Below are positions 33,814 to 45,612 of a stretch of 64,000 nt of DNA, in pieces. The stretch covers positions 102,358,141-102,422,140 of the forward strand of contig OX352772.1 of the NCBI GenBank assembly GCA_947095535.1. Direction: 5' to 3'. The translations under genes and the position numbers were made by a program. Under the pieces are notes generated by a model. That model was given only the letters and a program-made list of their open reading frames with translations. It ran no database searches and was not told the origin of the DNA. Positions within the stretch are counted from its first letter, which is position 1. The number at the start of each line of letters is the position of its first letter. This stretch comes from Poecilobothrus nobilitatus (taxonomy: Eukaryota > Arthropoda > Insecta > Diptera > Dolichopodidae).

Positions 33814-35114
33814 ATGGTGGAATGTATGAAATCTGAATTAGATATTTTTAAAACTCAACAAATTCAATCCATTATTTTACGATCTGAGGAGGTTTCTTAC
33901 AATCCAATTACTTCCCTAGACAATCCGTCAACAATCGAATTTCTATCATTAGGTCATGGTGACACATATAGAGATTTATCTTCTGTATATTTACGATTAA
34001 AAGTACAAATTTTAAAAAAAGATGGAACTCATTGGAATAATGATAAAGGAACTGATGGAAGACTAATAGCACAACCAAGTGTTGTTAATAATCTTCTTCA
34101 CTCTCTAATAAAACAGTGTAATGCACAGTTAAATGGTAAAAATATAACCCCTCAGACGGTAATTACCGCTACAGAGCTTACATTGAATCATTATTAAATT
34201 ATGGTACAGATGCAGCAACAACACATTTGGAATGTGCCGGTTGGAATCTGAATAAACCAAATATTACAAAATCTGACAATGTTAGTTCAAACGAGCGCCA
34301 AAAAGCTTACCAAAATAGCAATGTTGTAGAGCTTATGGGCAAATTACATGTAGATATGTTCAATCAGCCAACGCTTCTGATAAATAATGTTGATGTTAGA
34401 ATAGTTTTAACATTAGAAAAACCAGATTTTTTCTGTTTCGGAGATGATTCTGATGAATCTTAATTAAAAATTGTAGAAGCAACATTGTTTATGAGACATG
34501 CAACTATTAATCCTAGTGTATTATTAGCAGATAATGCTGTTATTGAGAAGTCGAACGCCAAATAAAATTATAAACGGGTAGAAGTAAAAAGTTTTACGAT
34601 TCCTTCTAATACTACAACTATTTCGCTTGATAATGTATTTATTGGGCAGTTACCAAACACGATATTATTTTGTATGACAGAGAATGCCGGTTACTCTGGA
34701 AAAAGATCAAAAAATCCATTTAATTTTAAACACTTTGATATTTCTCAATTCATGTTATATGTAAATGGAGTACAAATACCTAATACAATAATTGAAACCA
34801 GTTTTACGGAAGAAAATAATTGTTATACACGTGCATATCATACGCTATTTTCTGGTACAGGCATATATCATAATGATAAAGGTCATCAGATAACAAAATC
34901 TATGTTTAGTAATGGATTCTTTATATTAGCTTTTGATTTAACTCCAGATGCATCAGGAAATGAAGTGTGTCATGGATTACTTAATCAAGGCACTGTCCGA
35001 ATTGAAGCAAGGCTATCAAAACCGCTTCCATCAACTCTATCTGCTATAGTTTATGGAGAATTTGATGCAAGTTTACAAATTGATAAAAATCGATATGTGT
35101 TCACAAATCTATAA
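33814..35114 (+). pseudogene. Major capsid protein (double jelly-roll), copy A
   Basis: Three frames in series: 33814-34197 (PSTIEFLSLGHGDTYRDLSS, VVNNLLHSLIKQCNAQLNGK), 34227-34463 (LHVDMFNQPTLLINNVDVRI, LEKPDFFCF) and 34674-35114 (FDISQFMLYVNGVQIPNT, GTVRIEARLSKPLPSTLSA, VYGEFDASLQIDK). These blocks are characteristic of the Polinton major capsid protein that forms the icosahedral shell. A frameshift near 34150-34190 and in-frame stops at about 34461 and 34563 are shared with copy B, so capsid loss predates the duplication. Intact homologues are usually longer single frames. Confidence 0.87.
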
Positions 35115-35152
35115 ATAGATTACTTAAGACTTGAATTTGAGTATTTGTTAAG

Positions 35153-35488
35153 ATGTCATTAACCTGTGCACTTGTAGATGTAACATTTTGTTGTGATGAT
35201 AAAAACAACTTATTCGCGAAAGATATTTGCTTACTTGGAATTAAAGAACCTTGTAAAAAATTAATAAAAGAGTTTACATACAAATTTCCAATAAAAGAAC
35301 TTTTAAATTATCATCTTGAAAATTATACTTTTGGAACTGTTCACAATAGTAAAATAAATAACGATCTTAGACAGATATTGGAGAAATTTGATATTATTAT
35401 AACAAATGAAAAAATAAAAAAAGATTTCTTAATAAATTACACTAGCGAAATAAGTAAAGTGTATGATTTAAGTAAATTTGATTCATGA
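35153..35488 (+). CDS. Second VD..K-type protein of unknown function, copy A
   Basis: 111 intact codons. The start ALVDVTFCCDDKNNLFAKDI resembles in pattern the start of the protein at 30588-31088 (IVDLQFVQGNEKQYFIKELA): a strand with Asp, an 8-12-residue turn, then a strand with K and E/D. Its end codon overlaps the protease start (ATGA), suggesting translation from one transcript or a tight arrangement. It lacks the C-terminal CPxxxxH part of the longer protein. No function is known to me. Confidence 0.6.
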   Translation: MSLTCALVDVTFCCDDKNNLFAKDICLLGIKEPCKKLIKEFTYKFPIKELLNYHLENYTFGTVHNSKINNDLRQILEKFDIIITNEKIKKDFLINYTSEISKVYDLSKFDS

Positions 35489-35938
35489 ATACTTTAGAAT
35501 TAACTAATATATTAAGATGTAACAAATACACAAACAAATTTTTGAAAGGAGTTTTTGCTTTGGATAAATTACCTAATATAGTTGAAAGGCCAACATTCAT
35601 GATTGTAAACACTGATAATCATGGTTGATAAAGATGGTTGTATAGAATATTTTGATTCTTACGGTGGCACACCAGATAAACCAGAAATTCTTAATTATTT
35701 AAAAAACCAATGCATAATATTTAATGATAGACAACTACAAAGTAACTTTTCAGATGTATGTGGACAATATTGTTGTGTTTACGCTTGGTGTAAGTGTAAT
35801 AATATAAGTATGAATAAATTTTTAACACAATTTAGTAGTGTTAGTTATATCCATAATGATAATGTAATTTTAAAACTTTATAACAGCATATTTGGGAAAA
35901 AGTATATTCAGAGCTGTGTTTCTAAACAAAAAATATAA
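35485..35938 (+). pseudogene. Adenain-type cysteine protease, copy A (catalytic His region deleted)
   Basis: Starts MNTLELTNILRCNKYTNKFL and ends with the Cys region (DVCGQYCCVYAWCKCN). Compared with copy B it lacks a net 32 bases around 35617-35626, including the catalytic GTHW motif, and the frame is broken there. The remaining DSYGG and CGQYCC motifs belong to the capsid-maturation protease shared by Polintons and adenoviruses. Confidence 0.87.
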
Positions 35939-35989
35939 ATATATACATATCTAAAATATTGCGGTTTTTTAACTCATTTTAAAACAATT

Positions 35990-36502
35990 GTGAGAGGAAT
36001 AGTATCATATACAATATGTTATTGGCCTATTATTGTTGGTTTTCATATAGAATTAATAGAAGCAACAATTTCATTACACCGCATTGGGAAAAAATTAATG
36101 TTTATTATTTATGAAGATTGGTTGGAATTTTATCAGCAATATCATCTATATCCTAAAAATAAAGCTTCCTGCTTACAATTTGGTATAAAAGCTGGAAAAC
36201 CGCGGTCATTTGTACTAAAAGATGAGGAAATTGATAAATTTCGTAATCTATTTAATTTTATCCACTTAGTAATGGTTTACAACAAAAATGCTGAAGGATG
36301 TGTAAAAGAATACGTAAGAAACTATATTAGAACGTGTGTGGTAAACCAGCAAACTATATTAAAAGAAGAAATATACATTCCATTAAACCGGTTTAATGTT
36401 CAATGTAATTATTCTAGATTATTTTTTGAGATTCCATTTTTATTAAAAGAATTAATAGATAAATATTTAAATATAAATCAAGAGAATAAAATGTTAGAAT
36501 AA
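35990..36502 (+). CDS. Maverick protein of unknown function (170 aa), copy A
   Basis: An open frame of 170 codons. It contains LMFIIYEDWLEFYQQYHLYP, then CLQFGIKAGKPRSFVLKDEE and a C-terminal helix-rich part (FFEIPFLLKELIDKYLNINQ). There is no signal peptide or clear membrane segment, apart from a short hydrophobic start (CYWPIIVGF). Three residues differ from copy B (A/V twice and L/F). It is likely a Maverick accessory gene between the protease and the integrase; I do not recognise the family. Confidence 0.5.
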   Translation: MRGIVSYTICYWPIIVGFHIELIEATISLHRIGKKLMFIIYEDWLEFYQQYHLYPKNKASCLQFGIKAGKPRSFVLKDEEIDKFRNLFNFIHLVMVYNKNAEGCVKEYVRNYIRTCVVNQQTILKEEIYIPLNRFNVQCNYSRLFFEIPFLLKELIDKYLNINQENKMLE

Positions 36503-36907
36503 GATTAAACTGTAAAATAAATTTATAATAAAAAATTTTAAATAAACTTTATTTACTTTTGTTTTTACAATTACAATAAAATATGGCAATATCAAAAACA
36601 ACACAATAAATAAACAAAAATTTAAAAAATAATATTAAACATCTACAATAATACGGATATAATGTGGTTGGTTGCAAATTCTCTTTATCATTGTCCAAAG
36701 ATTCAGAAACTTGCCCTCTTTCTACAAAATTACTGTCCATTTGAAATGTTAAAATATCGAATAACCAGACTTTTTGAGAAAATTAAGTATTTTTTTTATT
36801 AATTTGCAGTGTTACTAAGATTAGAACTGACAACTGACTGAATAAAAATTCAAATTTTGAAAAGGTATAAAAAGAATGCATTATCTTTATTGGTATTTAT
36901 TTTAAGA
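36503..36907. other. Non-coding spacer within Maverick A
   Basis: AT-rich intergenic stretch containing a plausible polyadenylation area (AATAAA near 36541) and a TATAAAA-like site near 36867 that could serve the following genes. No coding signal on either strand; an antisense frame at 36549-36740 looks random. Confidence 0.4.
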
Positions 36908-37210
36908 ATGGATGTGAATGATTTCTTAGAAAAATACTCATTTACATTATTAGATGAACACAAAACTTATATTGTGTTCATCTAAAATACAAATTTATAC
37001 AATTATTTAGAAAAATTTGTTGGTAAAGAACAGTACAGTTCAAAATATGGTACACATTTCAGTTGCTGTCCTTGGGCTTATAATAATTGTACGTCAGGGC
37101 CTGACACTTGTGAATGCTATTTTGTAGAAAAATATAACAAAGAATTAGAAAAGTTAATTAAATGGTATAAGCATAATGTCAAAAGCTCAAATTGTAATGG
37201 AAATTCATAG
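36908..37210 (+). pseudogene. Small Cys-rich Maverick protein, copy A
   Basis: The ATG at 36908 gives VNDFLEKYSFTLLDEHKTYI, then a stop inside a hairpin (36953-36982). A second frame gives YGTHFSCCPWAYNNCTSGPD and TCECYFVEKYNKELEKL, ending at 37208-37210. The H, CC, C and C-x-C spacing suggests a zinc or disulfide motif. It overlaps the start of the integrase gene. Unrecognised; conserved in copy B with the same disruption. Confidence 0.45.
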
Positions 37211-38084
37211 ACCAGCAAGGCGTAGATATCCTAGAAGGAAATTCTTACAAAGGTTTAAATGATACTTGGCAATTTGATTTAGTTGAAATGATACCATACG
37301 CAAAGTTTAATAATGGCTTTAAATATATGTTAACTACCATAGATATATTTTCCAAATACGCATATGCTAAACCTGTAAAAACAAAGAATGCTGAAAATGT
37401 TTTAAATGCCCTGAAATCAATTTTTGAGCGCGCTAAAGTTATACCCAAAAATATTCAGTCTGATCAAGGCAAAGAGTTTTTTAATTCACAATTCCAAAAC
37501 TATATGAGAGAAAAAATAATCAATCACTATCATACATACAGTGAATTAAAAGCATCAATTGTTGAACGATTTAATCGTACAATGAAAAATTCTATGTGGA
37601 AAAAATTTAGTCTAAATGGAAATTATAAATGGTTATCTATTCTGCAATCAATAATAAAAGATTATAATTCAAGAAAACATTCTACAATAAAGCTTCCATC
37701 TGAAAAAGTTACGCGAAAAAATGAAAGAAATATATTGAAAAATATATATATGCAACCTAAAATTTTTCAAAAAAGTAAATATAAGGTTGGTAAATATGTA
37801 AGAATAAGTAAATATAAAGGTCACTTCGAAAAAAGCTATCAACCAAATTGGTCAATCGAAATATTTAAAATTGATAAGATCAATAATACCTATCCAGTTA
37901 CATATCAATTATCAGATTATAAAAATAATCCTATTTCAGGTGGTTTCTACAAAGAGGAACTCACTCCTGTTAAATATCCAAATTCTTACCTGGTAGAAAA
38001 AATTATTAAAAAACAAGGTAATAAAGTTTTTGTTAAGGTTCAATGGATCATAATACTTGGATTAATAAAAAAAATAGTAATTAA
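37176..38084 (+). pseudogene. Maverick integrase (DDE, with chromodomain remnant), copy A
   Basis: It starts at 37176 like copy B, but lacks 2 bases near 37253 that put the N-terminus out of frame; from 37288 the core is open. DDE positions: DLVEM, QSDQGKEFF and SIVERFNRT. The Gln-Ile before the first Asp in copy B reads Gln-Phe here. Downstream are an SH3-like region (YKVGKYVRISKYKGHFEKSY) and a C-terminal chromodomain-like part (YLVEKIIKKQGNKVFVK), whose last strand and helix (MDHNTWINKK) are in another frame, so the chromodomain is frameshifted in both copies. It catalyses Polinton insertion with 6-bp target duplications. Confidence 0.87.
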
Positions 38085-38164
38085 TAAATTTGAACATATT
38101 TGATATTTATTTGTGGTATTTATACTAAAATTTTTAAATAAAAATGTAAACATTATATTTCTAA

Positions 38165-41100
38165 TTAATTATTAACATTAGATCTTTTATATCCATAGGG
38201 AAATGAACTACCATCTTCCATAAATTTACGTCGCATATTTTGTGAAAGTATGTATATATCGTTGTCTTCCTTCACATTTAGCACAGCTTCTTTAATTGTA
38301 TTAAAATTAATTTTTTGGGAGGCTGTATAGTTTAAACAAATTCCTTTAACTTTACAAACTAGTTTTTCTTCATTGTATTTGATACTGTGAACTTTATATG
38401 CATAGTTTCTAGGGCCTCCACTTACAAATTCTGTAATGTAACTTCCAACACCATAACATTCTAGTTCATCGGTCATATCTCCTATAAAATCCCCTGTTTG
38501 GGGTTCATATTCTCCTGTACGACTTATATATATTACGGAATGAGTGTCATAATATAAAACTCTATCCTTTAGTTTTTCTAAATAACTATATAATTTTAAT
38601 CGAGCTTGAGTAGTTGTGTAAGCTGCACTACATACATTTACAGTAGATAATGATTCACCTGCTTCTTCTTTGTACTGCCAATTAACTATAATGTTTTCCT
38701 CACTTACTGGAAGAATACCACAAACGTCTATAGATGGATTTGTTAACATGTCATATAAATCCTTAGGTTGATTAATAATTATTGTTTTTTGTAAGTTTTC
38801 TCTCTGTCCAAATTTACCCCAAAAAGAATTAAGCATTAATTTTTCAAAAGATCGTAGTCCCTGATTATTTACAATTTCATTAAATTCTAGTTGAATATTT
38901 TCATTTCTAAGAAAATCCGTTGTATACTTCTCTTTCTCTTCCTTTGTTATACAGTTACTAGGCCATCCCGATGCCTGTTGTTTTATTTTTAAAAATTTGT
39001 TCATCATTTGTGTGAAAAGACCATCTGTTTTTGTTACACCATTGTATTAACTTATATTGTAACTCCATATTTCATGAATTTCTAATATTTTATATTTCAA
39101 TTCAAGAGCTTTTAACACTTCATCAATAATCCATGTTCCAAGTAAAGCTCTTTCGTTATCATTATGTAAACAAAATTCATTTAGGTTTTTTTCCTCACTA
39201 CATGTGCGACATAAGGAAAACATTAATTTGTTGTTTTGTTTTACAGGTAATACTGGATGTATAAGATTTTCTGGTGGTAAAATTTTACATTTTATAAGTC
39301 CATTCAAATCTTTTAAATTTTGTTTAGTACAATTAACGTTTCCTACATAAACATCTGGATGGCCGACAGGAAATTTTCCATATTTGCAAACCCATGGATA
39401 TAAAGAACAAATATCCATATATTTTATTTTTTCTCCTTTTTTACATTTGTAGTAGTTGTAAACATTATCTGTACGACCACCATAAAAAGAATCCCGAGGT
39501 TTTAATGGTGAAAGTTGTACTAATGGATGGTTATTTAAGTAATTCATTTTGCTTTTACTTATTTGAGAATAAAAATCACATTCCCACATTTCAATTACAT
39601 TGTAATCTAATCTTTTCAACCTATCAGATTTTCTAATAGTTCTATCATATCGTTCATTCATTCTATCATTTTTATCATCATATAAATATGAATTACGATT
39701 ACGTGGAAAACAGTTAGGATGATCGTGATAATAACATCCATAAAATTCAAAAACTTGATTAGTTCCTGAACAAAAACCATCAACTTTTACACTGGCTACG
39801 ACAGCTTCTTTTTGTTTAGCAGCATGTCTAATGTTAATATTCCGTTTTTCCTCCTCCCAAACCAACCATTGAATAGCTGCCTTTGATTGGTTATCTGAAT
39901 ACCTATACCCGTTTTTGGGTATTAAACCAATCGTATCTGGTTTTAAAAAATTACGTCTAAATGCAAGATTACAAGCAGACGCTATAGTTGTGGCCTCTAG
40001 AAAAGGTTCAACGTTACATTCTCTAAGAAAAAATTCTCTGAACTTTAAGCATGATTGCGTTAGTATTGCTACGTCATTTATACAATATTTTACAATATCA
40101 TTTTCGATATGGAATTCATCATTTTTGTGATCTTCATACCATTTCAGAAATACTTCACGTTCGTTAGTTTTCATTGTATTTGGGTTATAATATTCAACAG
40201 GTGGTAATGGTCCAATATAATTTTTACTTTCCGTTGTATTGAAGAGATGCGGGAAATATCCTTTTTTCAAATCAATTTGTAAATCAAAAGCCTTTGGTAA
40301 TTTTGATAATGCCATTGCAAAGTAATTAATTGAGTCTATAAATTTTATGTTATCTAATAACAGCATGATAATTTTTGAACCTCGCATAATTAGTTTAGTT
40401 TTTAAAAAGGTTTTTTCTAATATAATATTTAAAATAAATTGATGATCAAAAGACTGTCCATTATGTGCTATTACCACGACAGTTTTAAATTCTTTTCTTA
40501 TCTCCATTATGTACATCAGAAATTGCTCTATAATATTTCCCTCTTTAATTCCTCTTCTTCTAAATTTACATGTTTCACAAAAATATAACGAGGCAAACCA
40601 AATACATGCGTCACATCTTTGCTCGAAAACACACAAATTTGGTTCATGTAGTTTTATATATAATAGAATGCCTCTTATGTACTTCTCTCCAAAAGCTTTT
40701 TCTTGTTGTGTTTCCAAATCGTAAAATATATAAATAAAATTTTTTTGTTTAGGTTGATTTTTGTTTTGTTGAATAAATAATATTAATAATAAATAACATT
40801 TATGATTCTCAGGAACATAGTTACTGCAAATCTTGCAAAAGTATTCACCACATACATGGTTTCTGTCGGCTCTATAAAGTTTTAAGCAAGACAAACACTT
40901 TTTAACTTCGTCACAAATACTGTTGCGTTTTGAACTTGACGCCCTATGGTTATCTAAACACATTCGACCTCGAAATGAACGATTACAATCATTGCATAAA
41001 ATTTGTTTTAAATTATTAAGATATGGTGGAGAATTTTGACAGCATGGACATGTTCCTGTGCATCTATGATTACTTTTGTTGTTGTATGGAATGTGGCAAT

Positions 41101-42034
41101 CTTCACAATAATAACTGGCGCAAAAGGTTGCAGTCAGCAATTTTATTACGTTGTAGTGATTTTTATAAAACAACAAATTTAGCCGTTTTTCAGGTCCAAT
41201 TCCTTCAAATATTACCTCTCTGCCTCTTGTTCCACATTTGTACACAACAATTTTATAATTTTTCAAATATTCTTGAAACTTTTTGAGTTCCTGTATTCCA
41301 CAACCTTAATTTGGAATTTTTACTCCTGCATTTTTAGTTAGTTCGATAGCTTTTAAAGTTTGTAATTTTCCTGTATCATTACGAATTTTGTGTTTGTAGT
41401 TCTTATCATTTTTAGTTTGTGATATCGCCCCAATTAAGGCCTGAGGTAGACATAAATTGTTTTTGTTTTTAATGCAAATTATTCTCTTTCGCTTTAAGCT
41501 TTCCTCATCATATGATGAATAATTTTGTGATCTTCCTCTCCCAAATGGTAGCCTTACAGAAGTAACTGAAAGACAAAATGTATCTGTGCTTAAACCTGTA
41601 ACATAAAAACAAAATAAAAGTATTAATAATAAAAATAATAATGAAGTATTTATTTAGTAATTAGCTTCAGAATTACTTTTAAAAATTTTTGATATCATTT
41701 CCCATACATCAGAAAATGTTAGATCGCCTGCATTTCTAAAACTTAGCCATCCAGGACCATGTTGCTGGAAGCTTTCTCTGCAGAATGTTAATCCTACCTT
41801 ATCTAGAAGGTGTAAATCAGTTGTAACATCTTGAATTATTTTATACAATGCGTTTTTTATCCAGTTAACCGGTTCTACGTTATTAGGAACTGAATTAATT
41901 ATAAACTTGACTTTACGTCCGCGAGTACGTAAAACGTTTGACTACTGATGCTGAATCACTTTCAATCCTATAAGGAAGTGATTCTATCTCCGGTGAATGA
42001 TTAAAACATCTTTCTAATAAAAATTTTTTGACAT
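38165..42034 (-). pseudogene. Protein-primed DNA polymerase B, copy A
   Basis: From an inferred ATG at 42034: a short exon (WLSFRNAGDLTFSDVWEMIS), an intron (41596-41664; donor mutated, GT to CT), and a second exon. Then a 739-codon frame (39047-41266) holds zinc-finger clusters (residues 50-157), exonuclease motifs (FYDLETQ 181-187, AHNGQSFD 267-274, YCINDVA 394-400) and polymerase motif A (MDICSLYP 617-624). An in-frame TAA at 39047-39049 splits off the last part (38165-39007), which has motif B (LMLNSFWGKFG) and motif C. Motif C reads YDTHS instead of YDTDS, so a catalytic aspartate is lost. There is also a frame break between 41267 and 41300. Confidence 0.9.
41596..41664 (-). other. PolB intron, copy A (donor mutated)
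   Basis: Counterpart of the 69-base intron at 57246-57314. The acceptor (TTATGTTACAG) is kept. The donor reads GAAG-CTAATT instead of GAAG-GTAATT, so normal splicing should fail in this copy. Confidence 0.7.
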
Positions 42035-42614
42035 TTTTTATTTTTTTTTGTATTGACTCGCTTGCTGCAGCTATTTGACCAAACTAACCAAAACTAATTT
42101 AAATATTTCGTTTTTAGAGTAAAAAAAATTTCTTCAAGCAAATATTTGCAACAATGTTTGTAAGATGTATGAATTCTAAAAAAGTAATTACAATAAATTC
42201 AATTTTAATTAAATATACGTTAGTAGATTGTATATATTGCATGCAATTGCATTTGATATAAATTATCGAAAAGGAATTTATAGAATAAATTCAGGTTTAA
42301 ACACAAATATTTTGTTCTTACAGTAAACACCTATCTTCAAACAAAGTATTTTTAATAAATTATATCTTCCTTTTTTTTTTTTAATTAAAACTACCTACAT
42401 CTTTTTGAATCTTTCTTTGAAATAGAAAATATTTCAACAATGTAGTTTGATTTATAAAGCCGAAAGCAGTTACAGTAAATTAAAATTTTAATTAATATGC
42501 TTTGGTAAATTCTATAGATTTCTAACAATTTTATTTAATATAAATACTGCAGAATTTTATAGAAGAAATCATAGTCTTATTTAAAATCAAGCAAAGTAAA
42601 TGACATAATCAAGC

Positions 42615-43122
42615 ATGGACAACGACACTGAGGACATATTTTTCTTTACACAACCAACACAGGTTGTGCTTCCACCGAAGAGGAAGAAATCCCAGCATCA
42701 GCAACAACCTCAACACCAACAAGCATCACAGCACTAGCAACAATTACAGCACCAGCAACAATCCCAACAACAACAATACGAACAACACCAATCATATGAG
42801 CAACCAAAAAGAAAAAGATGTTTGGAATCATTTAATACAAAAATAAAAAGAAAAACTTTCTTAAAGGTAAAAGATATGGAGCCAGATGTGCTCTATACAA
42901 TTAAAAAAGTTACAACTATTACCAACAGTTAATGGATCGTCTTGGGTTTTTGAAACAGAAAAATACATAATTTTCATACCAAAAACCTATCTGGACCTAT
43001 TCGAAGACAAGGAATTCCGGGAGGAAATTCTAAAAGGCGATCTCTATTTAATTAGAGATAGCACTGAAAATTTAAAACTGCTTGATGAAACAAGCAATAA
43101 ACATTTAGCAATTAACCAATAA
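42615..43122 (+). pseudogene. Q-rich putative DNA-binding replication protein, copy A
   Basis: The ATG at 42615 gives MDNDTEDIFFFTQPTQVVLP, a PKRKK basic patch, then a long Q/H/S repeat with an in-frame TAG, a second KRKR patch and LYTIKKVTTITNS. After a frame change the end continues with GSSWVFETEKYIIFIPKTYL and LKGDLYLIRDST. The two basic patches may be nuclear signals. The YTIKKVTT...FIPKTYL pattern occurs in a small domain found in many insect Mavericks and resembles an OB-type nucleic-acid-binding domain; that is inference. Both lesions are shared with copy B. Confidence 0.55.
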
Positions 43123-43405
43123 AATTGTAATAAAAATAAAATTAATAAATAAAAGAAACAAAATTCTGTATTTTACTTGTTTACACTTTTTTTTTTGCTT
43201 TTAAATTTTTCTTTTTTTACAGCTATTTAGATTATATATTTTAATTATAAATAATACATGTTTAAAAAAAATGTTTAATAAAGAGAAAGTAATTACTTAT
43301 ATTTAATAAAAAACGTTTGCATTTTATTTACATTTTTTTTCTCAGGCTTTTCAGTTTAAGCTCTGTGAAAGGTATTTGACTATTTTAAAAAAAAAAACAA
43401 AGAAA
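43123..43405. other. Non-coding spacer before right terminus, Maverick A
   Basis: AT-rich, with polyadenylation-like AATAAA signals near 43143. No coding content seen. Confidence 0.4.
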
Positions 43406-44213
43406 ATTAGAATAGATGATTCAATATAAGTATGCAATGTGCTATTGTATTTCGTATCACCTAATTAGAACGAAAAAAAGTAAAACGAGAAATTTATTTT
43501 TAAAATGAAAATTAGAAAAAATAAGCATACTCAACTTAATACATAACGAAAACGTAATTTGTCTACCATCTGTATGACATAATTGCAAATTTCAATTTAA
43601 ATCTTCTGATTACATAGTTTCTATTTTAGAATTTTCTACATAGAAATTAATACCCTTTTGATTTTCCTTTTTGTTTTGATCTTCTAATTTCATAACATAC
43701 AAGCCATCCTATACCAGGTATTCAGAAATTTAAGAATGCAATATATTCTTAATAAATTTATCTTGATAATTCAATTTATTCTTTTACCTTTTTTTCTATC
43801 TTTTAAATAATATACAAATATTAAAAACAAAACCAGATTTAATCAAACGAAAAAAAGAAAAAGGTACATGTGGACGCTAATTTCTATTTTGAATTTCTTT
43901 TCAACCTTTTTATATGCAACATATATATGTAGATATATATTCTACGTTCTTACTATACTATACTATACCAATCTATTTGAATTCAACTTTTCTTGCCTCT
44001 TTCTTTTTCTACCTTTTTAAAATACTATATAGTAATCTAAGCCAGATATTCTGCTAAAAAAAAAAAAACGAAGATGCTAATTGTTATTTTGTATTTCTTC
44101 CTATAGTAAAACTAGTTAACCAACACAAAAAAAAAACACGTATTCCTTAAAGATACACTTTAAAACTAGTTCACCAACATTAAATAACACGTGCTTTAAT
44201 ATTTAGATATAAT
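43406..44213. repeat. Maverick A right terminal inverted repeat, truncated
   Basis: Inverted match of the left arm, ending after AATATTTAGATATAATA. The outermost part, including the CCATATCGCACG motifs and the terminal CTACT, is missing. Confidence 0.88.
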
Positions 44214-44558
44214 ACATACATAATACATACATATAATTAGCCATAAATGAAATAGAGTAGCTCGACGAGACGCTGTAGTAAGCGAGCAGGGGAGCACAAG
44301 AGGTCGCAGGGTCTAGGTGTAAGGGCAGTTAATAGCCCCCTCTGTGAAACAACAACAACATTATTTTTTTATTTTTTCCATTAATAAATTAACCATAAAA
44401 ATGCTTTGTTTACAGAAAAATATATAATTACACAGCCTAATTACACAGGCCAGAAAATTACACAGCCTTTCCTGTTCAGGCGTGGCTGTAAATGTCGTAA
44501 GGGGGAATAACTCTTTAAAACTTAATAAACTTTATCTATTAGATAGGGATTACGACGT

Positions 44559-44637
44559 TTGTGGTATTCGAACTCACACTCCCTCGGTGTTTACAGCGTA
44601 TTTTATACACTCTTACCCACTAGGCCACCGAGGCCCC
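44559..44637 (-). repeat. tRNA-like (SINE-head-like) sequence, copy B
   Basis: Duplicate of 28975-29056 with A box at 44616-44627 and B box at 44563-44575. One base differs between the boxes (ACAGCGTA here, ACAGAGTA in copy A). Confidence 0.6.
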
Positions 44638-44670
44638 TAAAAATATATTACATAATTACATTTTAACGTT

Positions 44671-45612
44671 AGTAGGTATAGGGGCACTTTGGCATGGGAA
44701 AAAATAAGCCCATATCGCACGACCTAGTTTTTAATAAACCATATCGCACGCCCACGCAAATTAACCTATATTTGAATGACCTTGAGTTTTAGAGAAAACC
44801 GGAAGTGTTGTGACCTGGATTCTGTTAGTTGGGGTAAAACAAGTCTTTTAGAGCTCTTTTATTGTATATTATAATAGGTCAACATGAAAATAGTTAGCAA
44901 AACTATTATATGTAAATATTAAAGCACGTGTTATTTAATGTTGGTGAACTAGTTTTAAAGTGTATCTTCAAGGAATGCGTGTTTTTTTTTAGTATGTAGT
45001 ATTTTAAAAAGGTAAAAAAAGAAAGAGGCAAGAAAAGTTGAATGCAAATAGATTGGTATAGTATAGTATAGTAAGAACGTAGAATATATATCTACATATA
45101 TATGTTGCATATAAAAAGGTTAAAAAGAAATTCAAAGTAGAAATTAGCGTCCACATGTACCTTTTTCTTTTTTTCGTTTGATTAAATCTGGTTTTGTTTA
45201 CAATATTTGTATATTATTTAAAAGATAGAAAAAAAAGGTAAAAGAATAAATTGAATTATCAAGATAAACTTATTAAGAATATATTGCATTCTTAAATTTC
45301 TGAATACCTGGTATAGGATGGCTTGTATGTTATGAAATTGGAAGGTCAAAACAAAAAGGAAAATCAAAAAGGTATTAATTTCTATGTAGAAAATTCTAAA
45401 ATAGAAACTATGTAATCAGAAGATTTAAATTGAAATTTGTAATTATGTCATACAGATGGTAGACAAATTACGTTTTCGTTATGTATTAAGTTGAGTATGC
45501 TTATTTTTTCTAATTTTAAAAATAAATTTCTCGTTTTACTTTTTTTCGTTCTAATTAGGTGATACGAAATATAATAGTACATTGCATACTTATATTGAAT
45601 CATCTATTCTAT
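44671..45612. repeat. Maverick B left terminal inverted repeat
   Basis: Counterpart of 29087-30016 with few differences. The terminal AGTAGG directly follows the AACGTT target duplication. Confidence 0.9.
44994..45137 (+). repeat. Subterminal block, outer copy, Maverick B
   Basis: Counterpart of 29411-29556 in copy B. Confidence 0.85.

Larger units (their letters stand above)
28508..44213 (+). repeat. Large tandem duplication, unit 1
   Basis: The sequence from ATAAATGAAATA (28508) through the LOA tail, tRNA-like sequence and Maverick A recurs from 44243 with about 15.58-kb spacing (29087 corresponds to 44671). Unit 1 ends inside the Maverick right terminus. About 30 bases of AT-rich filler (44214-44242) separate it from unit 2. 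Confidence 0.9.
29087..44213 (+). mobile_element. Maverick/Polinton copy A (right end truncated)
   Basis: It starts AGTAGGTATAGGGGCAC directly after AACGTT (29081-29086). It carries the Polinton hallmark set: protein-primed PolB, retroviral-type integrase, packaging ATPase, adenain-type protease, and major and minor capsid proteins. The right terminus stops short at about 44213, roughly 230 bases before its expected end, and is joined through filler to the second duplication unit. Most genes are broken. Confidence 0.92.

Noticed and set aside
39394..41286. Plus-strand frames opposite PolB (for example 39394-39636, 39915-40130, 41023-41286)
   Set aside because: Shadows of the minus-strand polymerase, which has recognisable motifs.
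42646..42831. Valine/alanine-rich antisense frame (also 58297-58482) that looks like a membrane protein
   Set aside because: It is the reverse complement of the CAA/CAG-rich Q-tract of the plus-strand gene.
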